This document shows positions 1 to 5,588 of a DNA stretch of 5,687 nucleotides, in pieces. The notes under the pieces are model-generated. The model saw only the letters and a program-made list of their open reading frames with translations. It was not told where the DNA came from and did not search any database. Origin of the DNA: Clostridia bacterium (lineage in GTDB: Bacteria > Bacillota > Clostridia > Oscillospirales > Acutalibacteraceae); contig CAAFXF010000126.1 of the NCBI GenBank assembly GCA_900766895.1, forward strand, positions 1-5,687. The letters are read 5' to 3'. Every line of letters starts with the position of its first letter. Position 1 is the stretch's first letter. A program made the position numbers and the translations under genes.

Positions 1-419
1 CGGAAGTTTTCGGGAGAATTGTCTATTTCGTTAAATTTCATCATAATATCCCCACAGTTTATACTTCCTCGTATATTGTCTACCCTTAATTCTTTTGATG
101 AATGACTTACTTTTTTCAAAAATGTTGAATTAATCAATAACAAGTGATTTTCACTATTAGTAACTATACAAAATATGAATGGTCTATCGTCATAGTTTTT
201 TATTTTAGAAATTCCAATAACTGTATTTGATATTCTTTTATTATTGTTTTTCCCATTCCAACCAAATCTAATTGCAAAATCGTCACAATAAAAAACTTTT
301 GAATCTTGAACAAGATTAAACTCTTGTTTTACCAAAGTGCTCAACTTATTTTTATCAGCTATTCCGTTATTGCTATGTATATAGTTAACCAATTTTTCAA
401 CTAAAACATTATTGTACAT
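1..419 (-). CDS. Probable type II restriction endonuclease, N-terminal part (runs off left edge)
   Basis: An open frame of 139 codons starts at ATG 419-417 and continues past the window edge without a stop. The protein begins MYNNVLVEKLVNYIHSNN and contains the stretches FAIRFGWNG, SNTVIGISKIKNYDDRPF, TFLKKVSHSSKELR and DNIRGSINCGDI. The last three resemble conserved segments I associate with a group of small type II restriction enzymes, but this is a memory-based match and no catalytic PD-(D/E)xK motif is visible in this part. The stronger argument is position: the gene lies 25 nt behind a type II-style DNA methyltransferase, same strand, with equally AT-rich composition (about 27% GC by hand count over 1-420). 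If correct, it cleaves unmodified foreign DNA at the site the methyltransferase protects. The ribosome binding site is weak (GGGA or AGTGAG), and an in-frame GTG at 428 is an alternative start. I am sure it is a real gene, moderately sure of the function. Confidence 0.72.
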   Translation of the reverse strand, partial: MYNNVLVEKLVNYIHSNNGIADKNKLSTLVKQEFNLVQDSKVFYCDDFAIRFGWNGKNNNKRISNTVIGISKIKNYDDRPFIFCIVTNSENHLLLINSTFLKKVSHSSKELRVDNIRGSINCGDIMMKFNEIDNSPENF

Positions 420-446
420 TAAACTCACTTTCCCATAAACTCATTT
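420..446. repeat. Short direct repeat in the methyltransferase-endonuclease gap
   Basis: TAAACTCA occurs at 420-427 and again at 436-443, a 16 bp period; the similarity extends to 11 positions with one mismatch (420-430 against 436-446). The copies fill the gap between the methyltransferase stop and the putative endonuclease start. They could be an operator or RNA-level control element for the endonuclease, or chance in AT-rich DNA. Confidence 0.4.
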
Positions 447-1386
447 ATATTTGTTTTTTCTTTTTTTGTAGTGCATTAGTATTTCTCTCCCAAAACACAC
501 CATCTGTATATCCTTGAATGCTTTTGTCAGTTTCTGCCATTTCTAAACGTTTTTCACACCAAACACAATACTGTTCATTTTGTTCTATTCCTATATAGTG
601 ACGGTTAAGCTTTTTTGCAGTTACAGATGTTGTTCCGGAGCCTAAAAACGGGTCAAAAATAACATCTCCGGGATTTGAACTTGCAAGTATTAATTTTGCA
701 AGAAGTTTTTCGGGTTTTTGTGTTGGATGTGGTGTGTTTTCCGACATAGACCAATACGGTATAGATATATCATCCCAAAAGTTTGAAGGATATGTATTCC
801 GAAAATTACCATTATCTGTCTCTTCCCAATCTTTTGGTTTACCATCAACTCTATACGGAGCAATAACCTTTCTTCGAATCTTTACACTTTCAACATTAAA
901 AGTATAACTGTTGCCTTTTGTTGCAAACCAAATATCTTCCATCCCATTTTTCCAATTACTTACTGCCCCACGTCCTTTTTCCCTTTGCCAAGTAATACGA
1001 TTCTTAATATCAAAATAATTTTTTAACACCGAACCAATCACCATACTGGACTTCCAATCACAACATACATATATTGTAGCATTATCTTTAAGCAAAGGAA
1101 CAACTGCTTTTACCCAAGCTTCAGTATAATTATAGTACTGTTCATCTGAAATCTTTTTGAATTTATTTCCATTAAAATCCTTATCAAGATTATACGGTGG
1201 GTCTGCTATTAAGAGATCAACGCTTTTTGGAGGCAACAGTGAAACAATTTCAAACATATTACCAATTATGGTTTTATCCATAACATCTTGTAAAGTTTTT
1301 ATTTTAGAAGCATCAATACAACGTTCTAAGTATTCTTTACCTTCTTCAACTGTAATATCAATAGTTTTATTTCTCTTTGCTTTCAT
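445..1386 (-). CDS. Beta-class DNA adenine-N6 methyltransferase of a type II restriction-modification system
   Basis: This 313-residue protein transfers a methyl group from S-adenosylmethionine to adenine in a specific DNA site, protecting host DNA from its partner nuclease. The catalytic motif IV DPPY is at residues 62-65 (preceded by LLIA). HPTQKP is at 220-225, and the AdoMet-binding motif I, DPFLGSGTT, is at 245-253. Motif IV preceding motif I defines the beta class; DPPY rather than SPPY favours adenine-N6 over cytosine-N4. The segment around 140-215 (GRGAVSNWKNGMEDIW to PSNFWDDISIPYW) is the likely target-recognition region. Length is normal for the class and all motifs look intact. I could not deduce the recognition site; similarity to a GTTAAC/GTYRAC-type enzyme came to mind but is unverified. 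The start at 1386 has AGGAAG 5 nt upstream (1392-1397). The gene follows the loader gene by 38 nt, with no convincing own promoter. The tail ends KKKKQI in an A-rich tract. Confidence 0.95.
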   Translation of the reverse strand: MKAKRNKTIDITVEEGKEYLERCIDASKIKTLQDVMDKTIIGNMFEIVSLLPPKSVDLLIADPPYNLDKDFNGNKFKKISDEQYYNYTEAWVKAVVPLLKDNATIYVCCDWKSSMVIGSVLKNYFDIKNRITWQREKGRGAVSNWKNGMEDIWFATKGNSYTFNVESVKIRRKVIAPYRVDGKPKDWEETDNGNFRNTYPSNFWDDISIPYWSMSENTPHPTQKPEKLLAKLILASSNPGDVIFDPFLGSGTTSVTAKKLNRHYIGIEQNEQYCVWCEKRLEMAETDKSIQGYTDGVFWERNTNALQKKKKQI

Positions 1387-1424
1387 CTATTCTTCCTACT
1401 TGTATCAATAACGATTCAATTCTT

Positions 1425-2393
1425 TTACATATTTCTTATATCATTTCCTATAAAATAGAACGGCAAATACTCACCTGTCAGGCGAGAGGTAATACGCTTG
1501 TCATACTTTTCCTCAAGTCTGTCAAAGGTGTAGTTTGTTGAAATAATTGTAGGTCTGCCGGAAAGTAGGCGTGAATTTACGATGTTATACAAGGTTGCAA
1601 TGCTGTACTGATTGTCAATTTCCGTACCCAAATCATCAAGCACAAGCAAATCACACATCAGCACCTGATTTTTTGTATATGTAATATTATCTGTTCTGCC
1701 AAACTGCTCACTTTGCAAATCATCACAAATATTTTGGCTTGTGCCGTAGCAAACATTATAGCCCTTGTTGATTACAACATTTGCAATGGCAAGGCTCAAA
1801 TGAGTTTTGCCGAGACCTGCACCGCCGAAGAAAATCAAATTTTTACTGCCAAGCGAAAAATTCTGTGCATACTTTCGGCAGGTGTCAAAAATCTTTTCTG
1901 CTCTTTGGCGGGGAACTATTGCATTTTCCATTGGTTGCTCACTGTAATAATCAAGCACAAAATTATCAAAGGTGCATTTGTCAAGAGGTGCAAGTCGAGA
2001 AACCTCGCTACGCATCAAATCCTTAAGCAGCTGCTTGTGGCAGGTACACATTCTGCCGTTAATAAAGCCCTTGTCCTCGCACATATCGCACAAAAACTGT
2101 GGCTTCATTGCGTTTTCGCTGTATCCGTTTGCCTTTAGGATTTTTGAACGCTCCTCAACAAGTGCCTCACTTCTCGCACGAAGCTCCTGCACCTTTTCAT
2201 CGGTATTCTGCCTGTAAAAGAAAAGCTGACTTATCTCGATGCCGACCTGTGAAAGCCCTGCCTGAATTTTGTTAATTTCAGGTATTTCCTCCTTGATGTG
2301 AGCACTGCGAATATCCGCCTCCATAACAGCGGTATCGTGTCGCTTTTCCAATATCCTTTTTGCTTTGTTATATATCTCGTTAGAATATGCCAT
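1425..2393 (-). CDS. dnaI: DnaI/DnaC-family replicative helicase loader (AAA+ ATPase)
   Basis: A 322-residue cytoplasmic ATPase expected to load the replicative helicase onto DNA at origins and restart sites. The N-terminal half (about 1-95) is charged and helical, as expected for a helicase-binding region. It is followed by a zinc-type cysteine cluster C-x2-C-x10-C-x-C at 102, 105, 116 and 118, typical of Gram-positive DnaI/DnaC proteins. The AAA+ part shows Walker A GGAGLGKT at 190-197, Walker B LLVLDDLG at 249-256, sensor-1-like IISTN at 283-287 and the arginine-containing KRITSRL at 299-305. All key residues are present, so it should be active. It begins 10 nt after dnaD; its ribosome binding site AAGG (2402-2405) overlaps the dnaD stop codon, so translation is probably coupled. 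The protein ends soon after GNDIRNM, close to the usual family end. Phage-type IstB/DnaC proteins are the main alternative, but the dnaD neighbour favours the chromosomal loader. Confidence 0.92.
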   Translation of the reverse strand: MAYSNEIYNKAKRILEKRHDTAVMEADIRSAHIKEEIPEINKIQAGLSQVGIEISQLFFYRQNTDEKVQELRARSEALVEERSKILKANGYSENAMKPQFLCDMCEDKGFINGRMCTCHKQLLKDLMRSEVSRLAPLDKCTFDNFVLDYYSEQPMENAIVPRQRAEKIFDTCRKYAQNFSLGSKNLIFFGGAGLGKTHLSLAIANVVINKGYNVCYGTSQNICDDLQSEQFGRTDNITYTKNQVLMCDLLVLDDLGTEIDNQYSIATLYNIVNSRLLSGRPTIISTNYTFDRLEEKYDKRITSRLTGEYLPFYFIGNDIRNM

Positions 2394-2403
2394 AAATTAT
2401 ACC

Positions 2404-3402
2404 TTATATATCATAATCATCATTAAGCATTGCACGACGGTTAATTTCATTAATATCGTATGTTTCATCGATGGCAGGCTTTTGCCTTGCTTCCTTTTTT
2501 TCGTGGAACTCCTTTTCCTGCTTTGCTACGGCGTCGGGGGTAAATATGCCCTTTTTCTTCCAATTCTTCAGCACGGTATCAACGTACCTTAATGTAGGCT
2601 TGTCGGTATTTTCCTTCATAATATCGCACGCAATGGCAATCATTTGAATATCAAAATCCTCATTCCAACGCATAATCATTTCTCTTTGCTTAACGGTAGG
2701 ACTTCGGTGACTGACACCGCTGATTGCCACGATTTCGTTCCACAGCCTGTCGGAGCTTTCAAGCATTTTCAGCTGTTCGTCGGCAGCCTCAAGGGTAACA
2801 ATGCCCTCCTCGCTCCATTTTTTTGCCATAGAAGCAATATACGCCGTGCCGATAGCTCTGCCCTTTTCCTTTTCGGATTTGTAATACTGCAGGATAACAA
2901 GCACAACATCACATGGGAGACCATAATATGTAACCATATTTATAATCAGCTCCTGTTCAACATGGCTGATTGTTCTGCCGAATATTTCCTGTGCGTGCTG
3001 AACAAGTAATGTGAGCTCCCTGTTATCTCTGCACATAGCAACAATGTCGCTTGGATTAAGGCGCGGAACAGGAACACTCTCCTTCACAGGCTCGGTGCTT
3101 ACAGGCTTGCTTTCAGCCTTTAGAACGCTTTGTTCTAAAGGTGCAGTTCTGCCCTCCGAGCTAACACAAAGCACGCCCTCTTCAACCCAAAACTCCAAAA
3201 AATCGGTTGCATCTGCCTCGGTGCATCCAAGGCATTTTGCAACATACTTGCTGTCGCACGGAGCATTGCCCGCCAAAATGAGCAGTAATGCCTTTAGCTG
3301 ATATTCACTTGCAAGCTTTAGATAATGCGTTGCTATTTTTTTGGGAACTGCAACCATACCCTCCTGCCAAATATCACCGACAGGCACAGCCTGATAAAGC
3401 AT
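2404..3402 (-). CDS. dnaD: DnaD-family primosome protein with two C-terminal DnaD domains
   Basis: A DNA-remodelling replication-initiation protein that works with DnaA, DnaB and the helicase loader in Firmicutes. Residues 1 to about 85 form an N-terminal winged-helix-like domain. A flexible proline- and lysine-rich linker spans roughly 85-115. Two tandem DnaB_2/DnaD-type domains follow, each ending in the diagnostic Y-x3-hydrophobic-x3-W motif: Y188-M192-W196 (YIASMAKKW) and Y273-V277-W281 (YVDTVLKNW). Each is followed by a GI turn. The two-domain arrangement is common in clostridial and phage DnaD proteins. The tail is highly charged. Although the frame opens at GTG 3411, ATG 3402 is preferred because AGAGG lies exactly 8 nt upstream and the GTG sits inside that ribosome binding site; this gives 332 residues. 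It is the first gene of a two-gene operon with dnaI, under the promoter at 3438-3466. A perfect inverted repeat lies in the linker-coding part. Confidence 0.92.
   Translation of the reverse strand: MLYQAVPVGDIWQEGMVAVPKKIATHYLKLASEYQLKALLLILAGNAPCDSKYVAKCLGCTEADATDFLEFWVEEGVLCVSSEGRTAPLEQSVLKAESKPVSTEPVKESVPVPRLNPSDIVAMCRDNRELTLLVQHAQEIFGRTISHVEQELIINMVTYYGLPCDVVLVILQYYKSEKEKGRAIGTAYIASMAKKWSEEGIVTLEAADEQLKMLESSDRLWNEIVAISGVSHRSPTVKQREMIMRWNEDFDIQMIAIACDIMKENTDKPTLRYVDTVLKNWKKKGIFTPDAVAKQEKEFHEKKEARQKPAIDETYDINEINRRAMLNDDYDI
3117..3141. repeat. Perfect 10 bp inverted repeat inside dnaD
   Basis: CCTTTAGAAC (3117-3126) and GTTCTAAAGG (3132-3141) are exact reverse complements around a 5 nt loop GCTTT. 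The palindrome lies in the part of dnaD that encodes the interdomain linker (around LEQSVLKAE). No T-tract follows on either strand, so it does not look like a terminator. It could be an mRNA hairpin, a protein-binding site or a tiny inserted palindrome tolerated in a flexible linker. Confidence 0.75.
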
Positions 3403-3408
3403 TTTGCT

Positions 3409-3415
3409 CACCTCT
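3409..3415 (-). promoter_or_regulatory. Ribosome binding site fixing the dnaD start at 3402
   Basis: AGAGGTG on the minus strand; AGAGG ends 8 nt before ATG 3402. The upstream in-frame GTG at 3411-3409 overlaps this element and therefore lacks a usable site of its own, so ATG 3402 is the better start. Confidence 0.8.
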
Positions 3416-3437
3416 TTTCACATACACTATACCAAAT

Positions 3438-3466
3438 ATTTTACCAAAATTCAGCCCTTTGTTCAA
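3438..3466 (-). promoter_or_regulatory. Sigma-A-type promoter of the dnaD-dnaI operon
   Basis: On the minus strand the -35 is TTGAAC (3466-3461) and the -10 is TAAAAT (3443-3438), with a 17 nt spacer. The -10 is extended by TG one base upstream (TGGTAAAAT). Transcription should start near 3431, leaving about 29 nt of leader before ATG 3402. It lies just past the hairpin that ends the upstream operon, so dnaD is independently transcribed. Read-through could also feed the restriction-modification genes. Confidence 0.8.
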
Positions 3467-3479
3467 CCACAACATAAAG

Positions 3480-3499
3480 GGACATTCTTGCGAATGTCC
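3480..3499 (-). terminator. Hairpin terminating the nitroreductase-phosphodiesterase operon
   Basis: A perfect 8 bp stem, GGACATTC with GAATGTCC, closes a 4 nt loop that reads GCAA in the minus-strand transcript (a GNRA-type tetraloop). It starts 12 nt after the phosphodiesterase stop codon. The following sequence is CTTTATGTTG, only a weak U-tract, so termination may be partial. Its location between a stop codon and the next promoter supports the terminator reading. Confidence 0.65.
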
Positions 3500-3511
3500 A
3501 CAATATACATA

Positions 3512-4387
3512 TTAATAAGTAATGCAATCTGTTGTAATCATATAAACGCCAAGCTCCAAAAGCTTTTTAAGGGTGTCCATATCATTAATAGTCCATGCGC
3601 CCAAATACAAGCCCTCGTCCTTGCACTTTTTTATCATTGCACTGTCATTCTCATAATTAGCCTGATTGTTGCCGTCAAAATCAATACCGCAATTTTCAAG
3701 TGATTTTGCAAGCTCAATATCCTCATCCGTAATTTCCTTAACAAGATACATAAGGGGCTTATCGGTGATTTGGCGAAGTGCCTGAAGGTCGCTGAATTGG
3801 AAGGAAATAAAGGTAATGTTAACCAACGGATATTCGTTACAAATATCAATTATTTCGTTGTAGTATTCCTGATTATTGTCCTCCTTGAGTTCAATCACGG
3901 CACGCATATTGTAATTGTTGCACACTCTCATATAGTCAACAAATCTGCAAATACGAAGCTTTGGGTACTTGTCAATATTCACACCGTTATCGGTATATCC
4001 GTCCAAAAGCTCCTCGTAGGTTGAGCTTTCAATCATTTTGCTGATGTCCATCATACGATAGGTTGAGCGATCGTGATGAACAACCCATACGCCGTCCTTG
4101 GTGCGATATATGTCGCACTCCGCGCCCCAGTATTCTGCCTCGCCTGCCTCTATAAATGCAGGCTCCGTATTTTCGGGAGCATATCCTCTAAAGCCGCGGT
4201 GTGCTACAAGGAGCGGACGTTGCTCAAGACTGTCACCGATAGCGGTAATGGTGTAATCCTTTGTTTTGCAATATTCCTTAAGAACATATGCGCCTACTGA
4301 GGTTACCGCAATTACAAGTGCCAAAAACACGCATAACACTGCAATCAATATCTTTTTTCCTTTACTAAGCTTTACCTTACTGCTCAT
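3512..4387 (-). CDS. Membrane-anchored glycerophosphodiester phosphodiesterase (GDPD family)
   Basis: This 291-residue enzyme would hydrolyse glycerophosphodiesters to sn-glycerol 3-phosphate and an alcohol. Residues 1-12 are basic and about 13-34 form a hydrophobic helix without a lipobox, so it is probably a signal anchor with the catalytic domain outside the membrane. The GDPD TIM-barrel motifs are complete: HRG at 63-65, PENT at 71-74, the metal-ligand pair E90 and D92, the catalytic HD at 105-106, IELKED with E166 and K168, AWTIND at 264-269, and a terminal TTD at 285-287. Length is normal for a single-domain member with an anchor. ATG 4387 is chosen over TTG 4408 because AAAGGAG lies 7 nt upstream of it. 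The start overlaps the nitroreductase stop by 11 nt, so the pair is translationally coupled. Plausible substrates are lipid-derived glycerophosphodiesters or polyglycerolphosphate wall or lipoteichoic polymers; the sequence does not decide. Confidence 0.92.
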   Translation of the reverse strand: MSSKVKLSKGKKILIAVLCVFLALVIAVTSVGAYVLKEYCKTKDYTITAIGDSLEQRPLLVAHRGFRGYAPENTEPAFIEAGEAEYWGAECDIYRTKDGVWVVHHDRSTYRMMDISKMIESSTYEELLDGYTDNGVNIDKYPKLRICRFVDYMRVCNNYNMRAVIELKEDNNQEYYNEIIDICNEYPLVNITFISFQFSDLQALRQITDKPLMYLVKEITDEDIELAKSLENCGIDFDGNNQANYENDSAMIKKCKDEGLYLGAWTINDMDTLKKLLELGVYMITTDCITY

Positions 4388-5150
4388 CGTTATTCTCCTT
4401 TGGTTCAAATTTTAATCTTTGCGGCTCCGAAACCTCAAAAACATTTTCAAGGCTCCATTTTCCGTTTATTCCCTTTGCCCTTGTACCGATTACAAAATGA
4501 AGCTTTGCAATTCCGAAATCAATGCTTTTGTCTGAATAAGGCTCATCAACATAGGCAGAAAAGACTCCGTTTTCGTATCTGAATTTTACCGGTCGTCTGT
4601 TCACCGCTGACGGTCCCTTTTCCACAAGCTTTAGGGCATAGGTATATGCTTCGGGCAGCTTTTCATCACAAACCTCAATCATATCCTGATAGCTTTTGCT
4701 CTTTTTGTGGGTGGCGGAATACATACTTTTTTCTACGATAGAATATCTGTCCCTCGCGTAACCTATTGCAATAACGGCATACACCCGCTTTTCGCTTGGA
4801 AAATCAAAGCTTTCGTACACCTTATTTTCGTTATATGTACCGCTGACCCAGCATGTGCCCAAGCCGTGATACACGCATTGCAAAACAATGCTCTCTCCGT
4901 AGTATCCGCAATCCTCACGAGCCTTTTGGCTGTCAGGTCCGGCAACAATTATCATACTGAATTTTCCGCTGAATATTTTGAAAAACGGTGTTGCATCGTC
5001 AACAAAAACAAAATCAAGCCCTGCGCTTTCGTTAACAACATCAACCATCTGCTTAATTACATCCTTAACCTCATCAGCAAGGTGCTTTGGCTTATAAGCC
5101 CTGCGAGAATGTCTTTTTTCTATTGCTTCAATGTATTGTTCGTTAGTCAT
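4377..5150 (-). CDS. TM1586-type nitroreductase-fold flavoprotein
   Basis: A 257-residue cytoplasmic protein of the nitroreductase superfamily, probably FMN-dependent and NAD(P)H-linked; the physiological substrate is unknown. Near the N-terminus the sequence EAIEKRHSRRAYK (R13, S15, R17) matches the R-x-S-x-R phosphate-binding element of these enzymes. A glycine-rich helix GYYGESIVLQCVYHGLGTCW follows at 82-101. A second half begins with GPSAVNRRPVKF at 179-190 and contains DFGIAKLHF at 211-219. This arrangement fits the TM1586-like family, in which one chain carries two half-domains in place of a homodimer. GTG 5165 opens the frame, but the predicted transcript starts near 5172, and ATG 5150 has AGGGTGA (5162-5168) 11 nt upstream, so ATG is preferred with moderate confidence. 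It is the first gene of an operon with the phosphodiesterase, with which it overlaps by 11 nt. The charged tail FEPKENNDEQ looks unstructured. Confidence 0.85.
   Translation of the reverse strand: MTNEQYIEAIEKRHSRRAYKPKHLADEVKDVIKQMVDVVNESAGLDFVFVDDATPFFKIFSGKFSMIIVAGPDSQKAREDCGYYGESIVLQCVYHGLGTCWVSGTYNENKVYESFDFPSEKRVYAVIAIGYARDRYSIVEKSMYSATHKKSKSYQDMIEVCDEKLPEAYTYALKLVEKGPSAVNRRPVKFRYENGVFSAYVDEPYSDKSIDFGIAKLHFVIGTRAKGINGKWSLENVFEVSEPQRLKFEPKENNDEQ
4395..4401 (-). promoter_or_regulatory. Ribosome binding site fixing the phosphodiesterase start at 4387
   Basis: AAAGGAG on the minus strand, 7 nt before ATG 4387 and inside the end of the nitroreductase gene. The frame's earlier TTG at 4408-4406 lies upstream of this element and is not served by it. 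Confidence 0.8.
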
Positions 5151-5178
5151 ATTTATTACCGTCACCCTGTTTTTCTAT

Positions 5179-5187
5179 ATTATAACA
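5179..5187 (-). promoter_or_regulatory. Extended -10 promoter of the nitroreductase operon
   Basis: The minus strand reads TGTTATAAT: a perfect TATAAT hexamer (5184-5179) with the TG of an extended -10 element. The region 17 nt upstream (TATACT) is a poor -35, as is common when an extended -10 is used. Transcription would start near 5172, giving about 22 nt of leader before ATG 5150. Confidence 0.65.
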
Positions 5188-5254
5188 CCAAAATACAAAA
5201 AAGTATATAATATTTTATTACCAATAATCAAATGTAAATAGTTGGTTAAATTGC

Positions 5255-5283
5255 TTGACTTTAACACAAGGTGATATTATAAT
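5255..5283 (+). promoter_or_regulatory. Near-consensus sigma-A promoter of the small membrane protein gene
   Basis: The -35 is TTGACT (5255-5260) and the -10 is TATAAT (5278-5283), separated by exactly 17 nt. This is one mismatch from the consensus and predicts strong vegetative transcription starting near 5290, with a 25 nt leader. The element overlaps the upstream part of the open frame, which rules out starts before 5290. Confidence 0.88.
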
Positions 5284-5298
5284 AATTGTAGAATATTT

Positions 5299-5305
5299 AA
5301 GGAGG
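5299..5305 (+). promoter_or_regulatory. Consensus ribosome binding site fixing the start at 5315
   Basis: AAGGAGG, a full match to the anti-Shine-Dalgarno complement, lies 9 nt before ATG 5315. With the strong promoter upstream it implies high expression of the small membrane protein. Confidence 0.9.
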
Positions 5306-5314
5306 TTCATAATA

Positions 5315-5584
5315 ATGAATTTCAAGAAAATCATAAAGGTTATCAGTGTTATTGCTGCTCTTGTTGCTGTTGCCGCAGCTGTATATGTAGCAGTTCAAAA
5401 GCTTACCGCAAAAAAGCAACCTGAATATTTTGACGATAACGATTTCTTTGAGTGTGATAATGAGATTGAAATTGTTGAGGTTGAAAACGAGCCTGAGGCG
5501 GAGGAAGCTCCAAAGGAGGAGCCAAAGAAAAAGGCTGCTCCAAAGAAAAATAACAAAAAGCAGGCAAAGGCAGACGCTGAATAA
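5315..5584 (+). CDS. Small single-pass membrane protein with charge-segregated tail, function unknown
   Basis: I do not recognise this 89-residue protein. After a short basic start (MNFKKIIK) comes one hydrophobic helix, about residues 6-28, rich in alanine and valine. It has no lipobox or clear signal-peptidase site, so it is probably a membrane anchor. The remainder is hydrophilic and sharply segregated by charge. Residues 37-69 hold 16 acidic residues and a single lysine, including an IEIVEVENE stretch. Residues 71-85 hold eight lysines and no acid (KKKAAPKKNNKKQAK), and the chain ends DAE. The single cysteine is C47. The Ala/Pro/Lys-rich end resembles disordered linkers or polyanion-binding tails. 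With basic residues before the helix the tail could face outside (toward the wall polymer) but topology is not settled. It has its own strong promoter and ribosome binding site, divergent from the nitroreductase operon, and a hairpin 4 nt after its stop. Start 5315 is secure; function is open. Confidence 0.85.
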   Translation: MNFKKIIKVISVIAALVAVAAAVYVAVQKLTAKKQPEYFDDNDFFECDNEIEIVEVENEPEAEEAPKEEPKKKAAPKKNNKKQAKADAE

Positions 5585-5588
5585 TCAA

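Noticed and set aside
384..389. GTTAAC sites (384-389 and in the phosphodiesterase gene) as evidence for the system's specificity
   Set aside because: Six-base sites are expected by chance in a window this size and a host's own sites would be methylated, so presence or absence says nothing here.
454..467. Homopolymer T-run as a phase-variation switch of the methyltransferase
   Set aside because: The runs are only 6 and 7 bases, interrupted by a C, and a slip would change only the last few residues after all catalytic motifs.
1713..2138. Plus-strand open frame of 141 codons opposite dnaI
   Set aside because: It lies wholly antisense to a gene with clear AAA+ motifs, shows no family resemblance, and has no promoter or ribosome binding site that I can see.
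3117..3141. LexA/SOS box within the dnaD palindrome
   Set aside because: The core is GAAC-N5-GTTC, whereas the Gram-positive LexA box is GAAC-N4-GTTC. It is also within coding sequence, far from a promoter.
4707..5210. Plus-strand open frame of 167 codons opposite the nitroreductase
   Set aside because: It is antisense to a recognisable gene, extends through that gene's promoter, and its translation has no recognisable domain.
5255..5314. Twenty-codon N-terminal extension of the small membrane protein starting at TTG 5255
   Set aside because: The TTG is part of the -35 hexamer and the -10 falls at 5278-5283, so this stretch is upstream of the transcript.
5151..5314. Riboswitch or structured leader in the divergent region
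   Set aside because: Both predicted leaders are only about 22-25 nt long, too short for a riboswitch, and no conserved core is visible.
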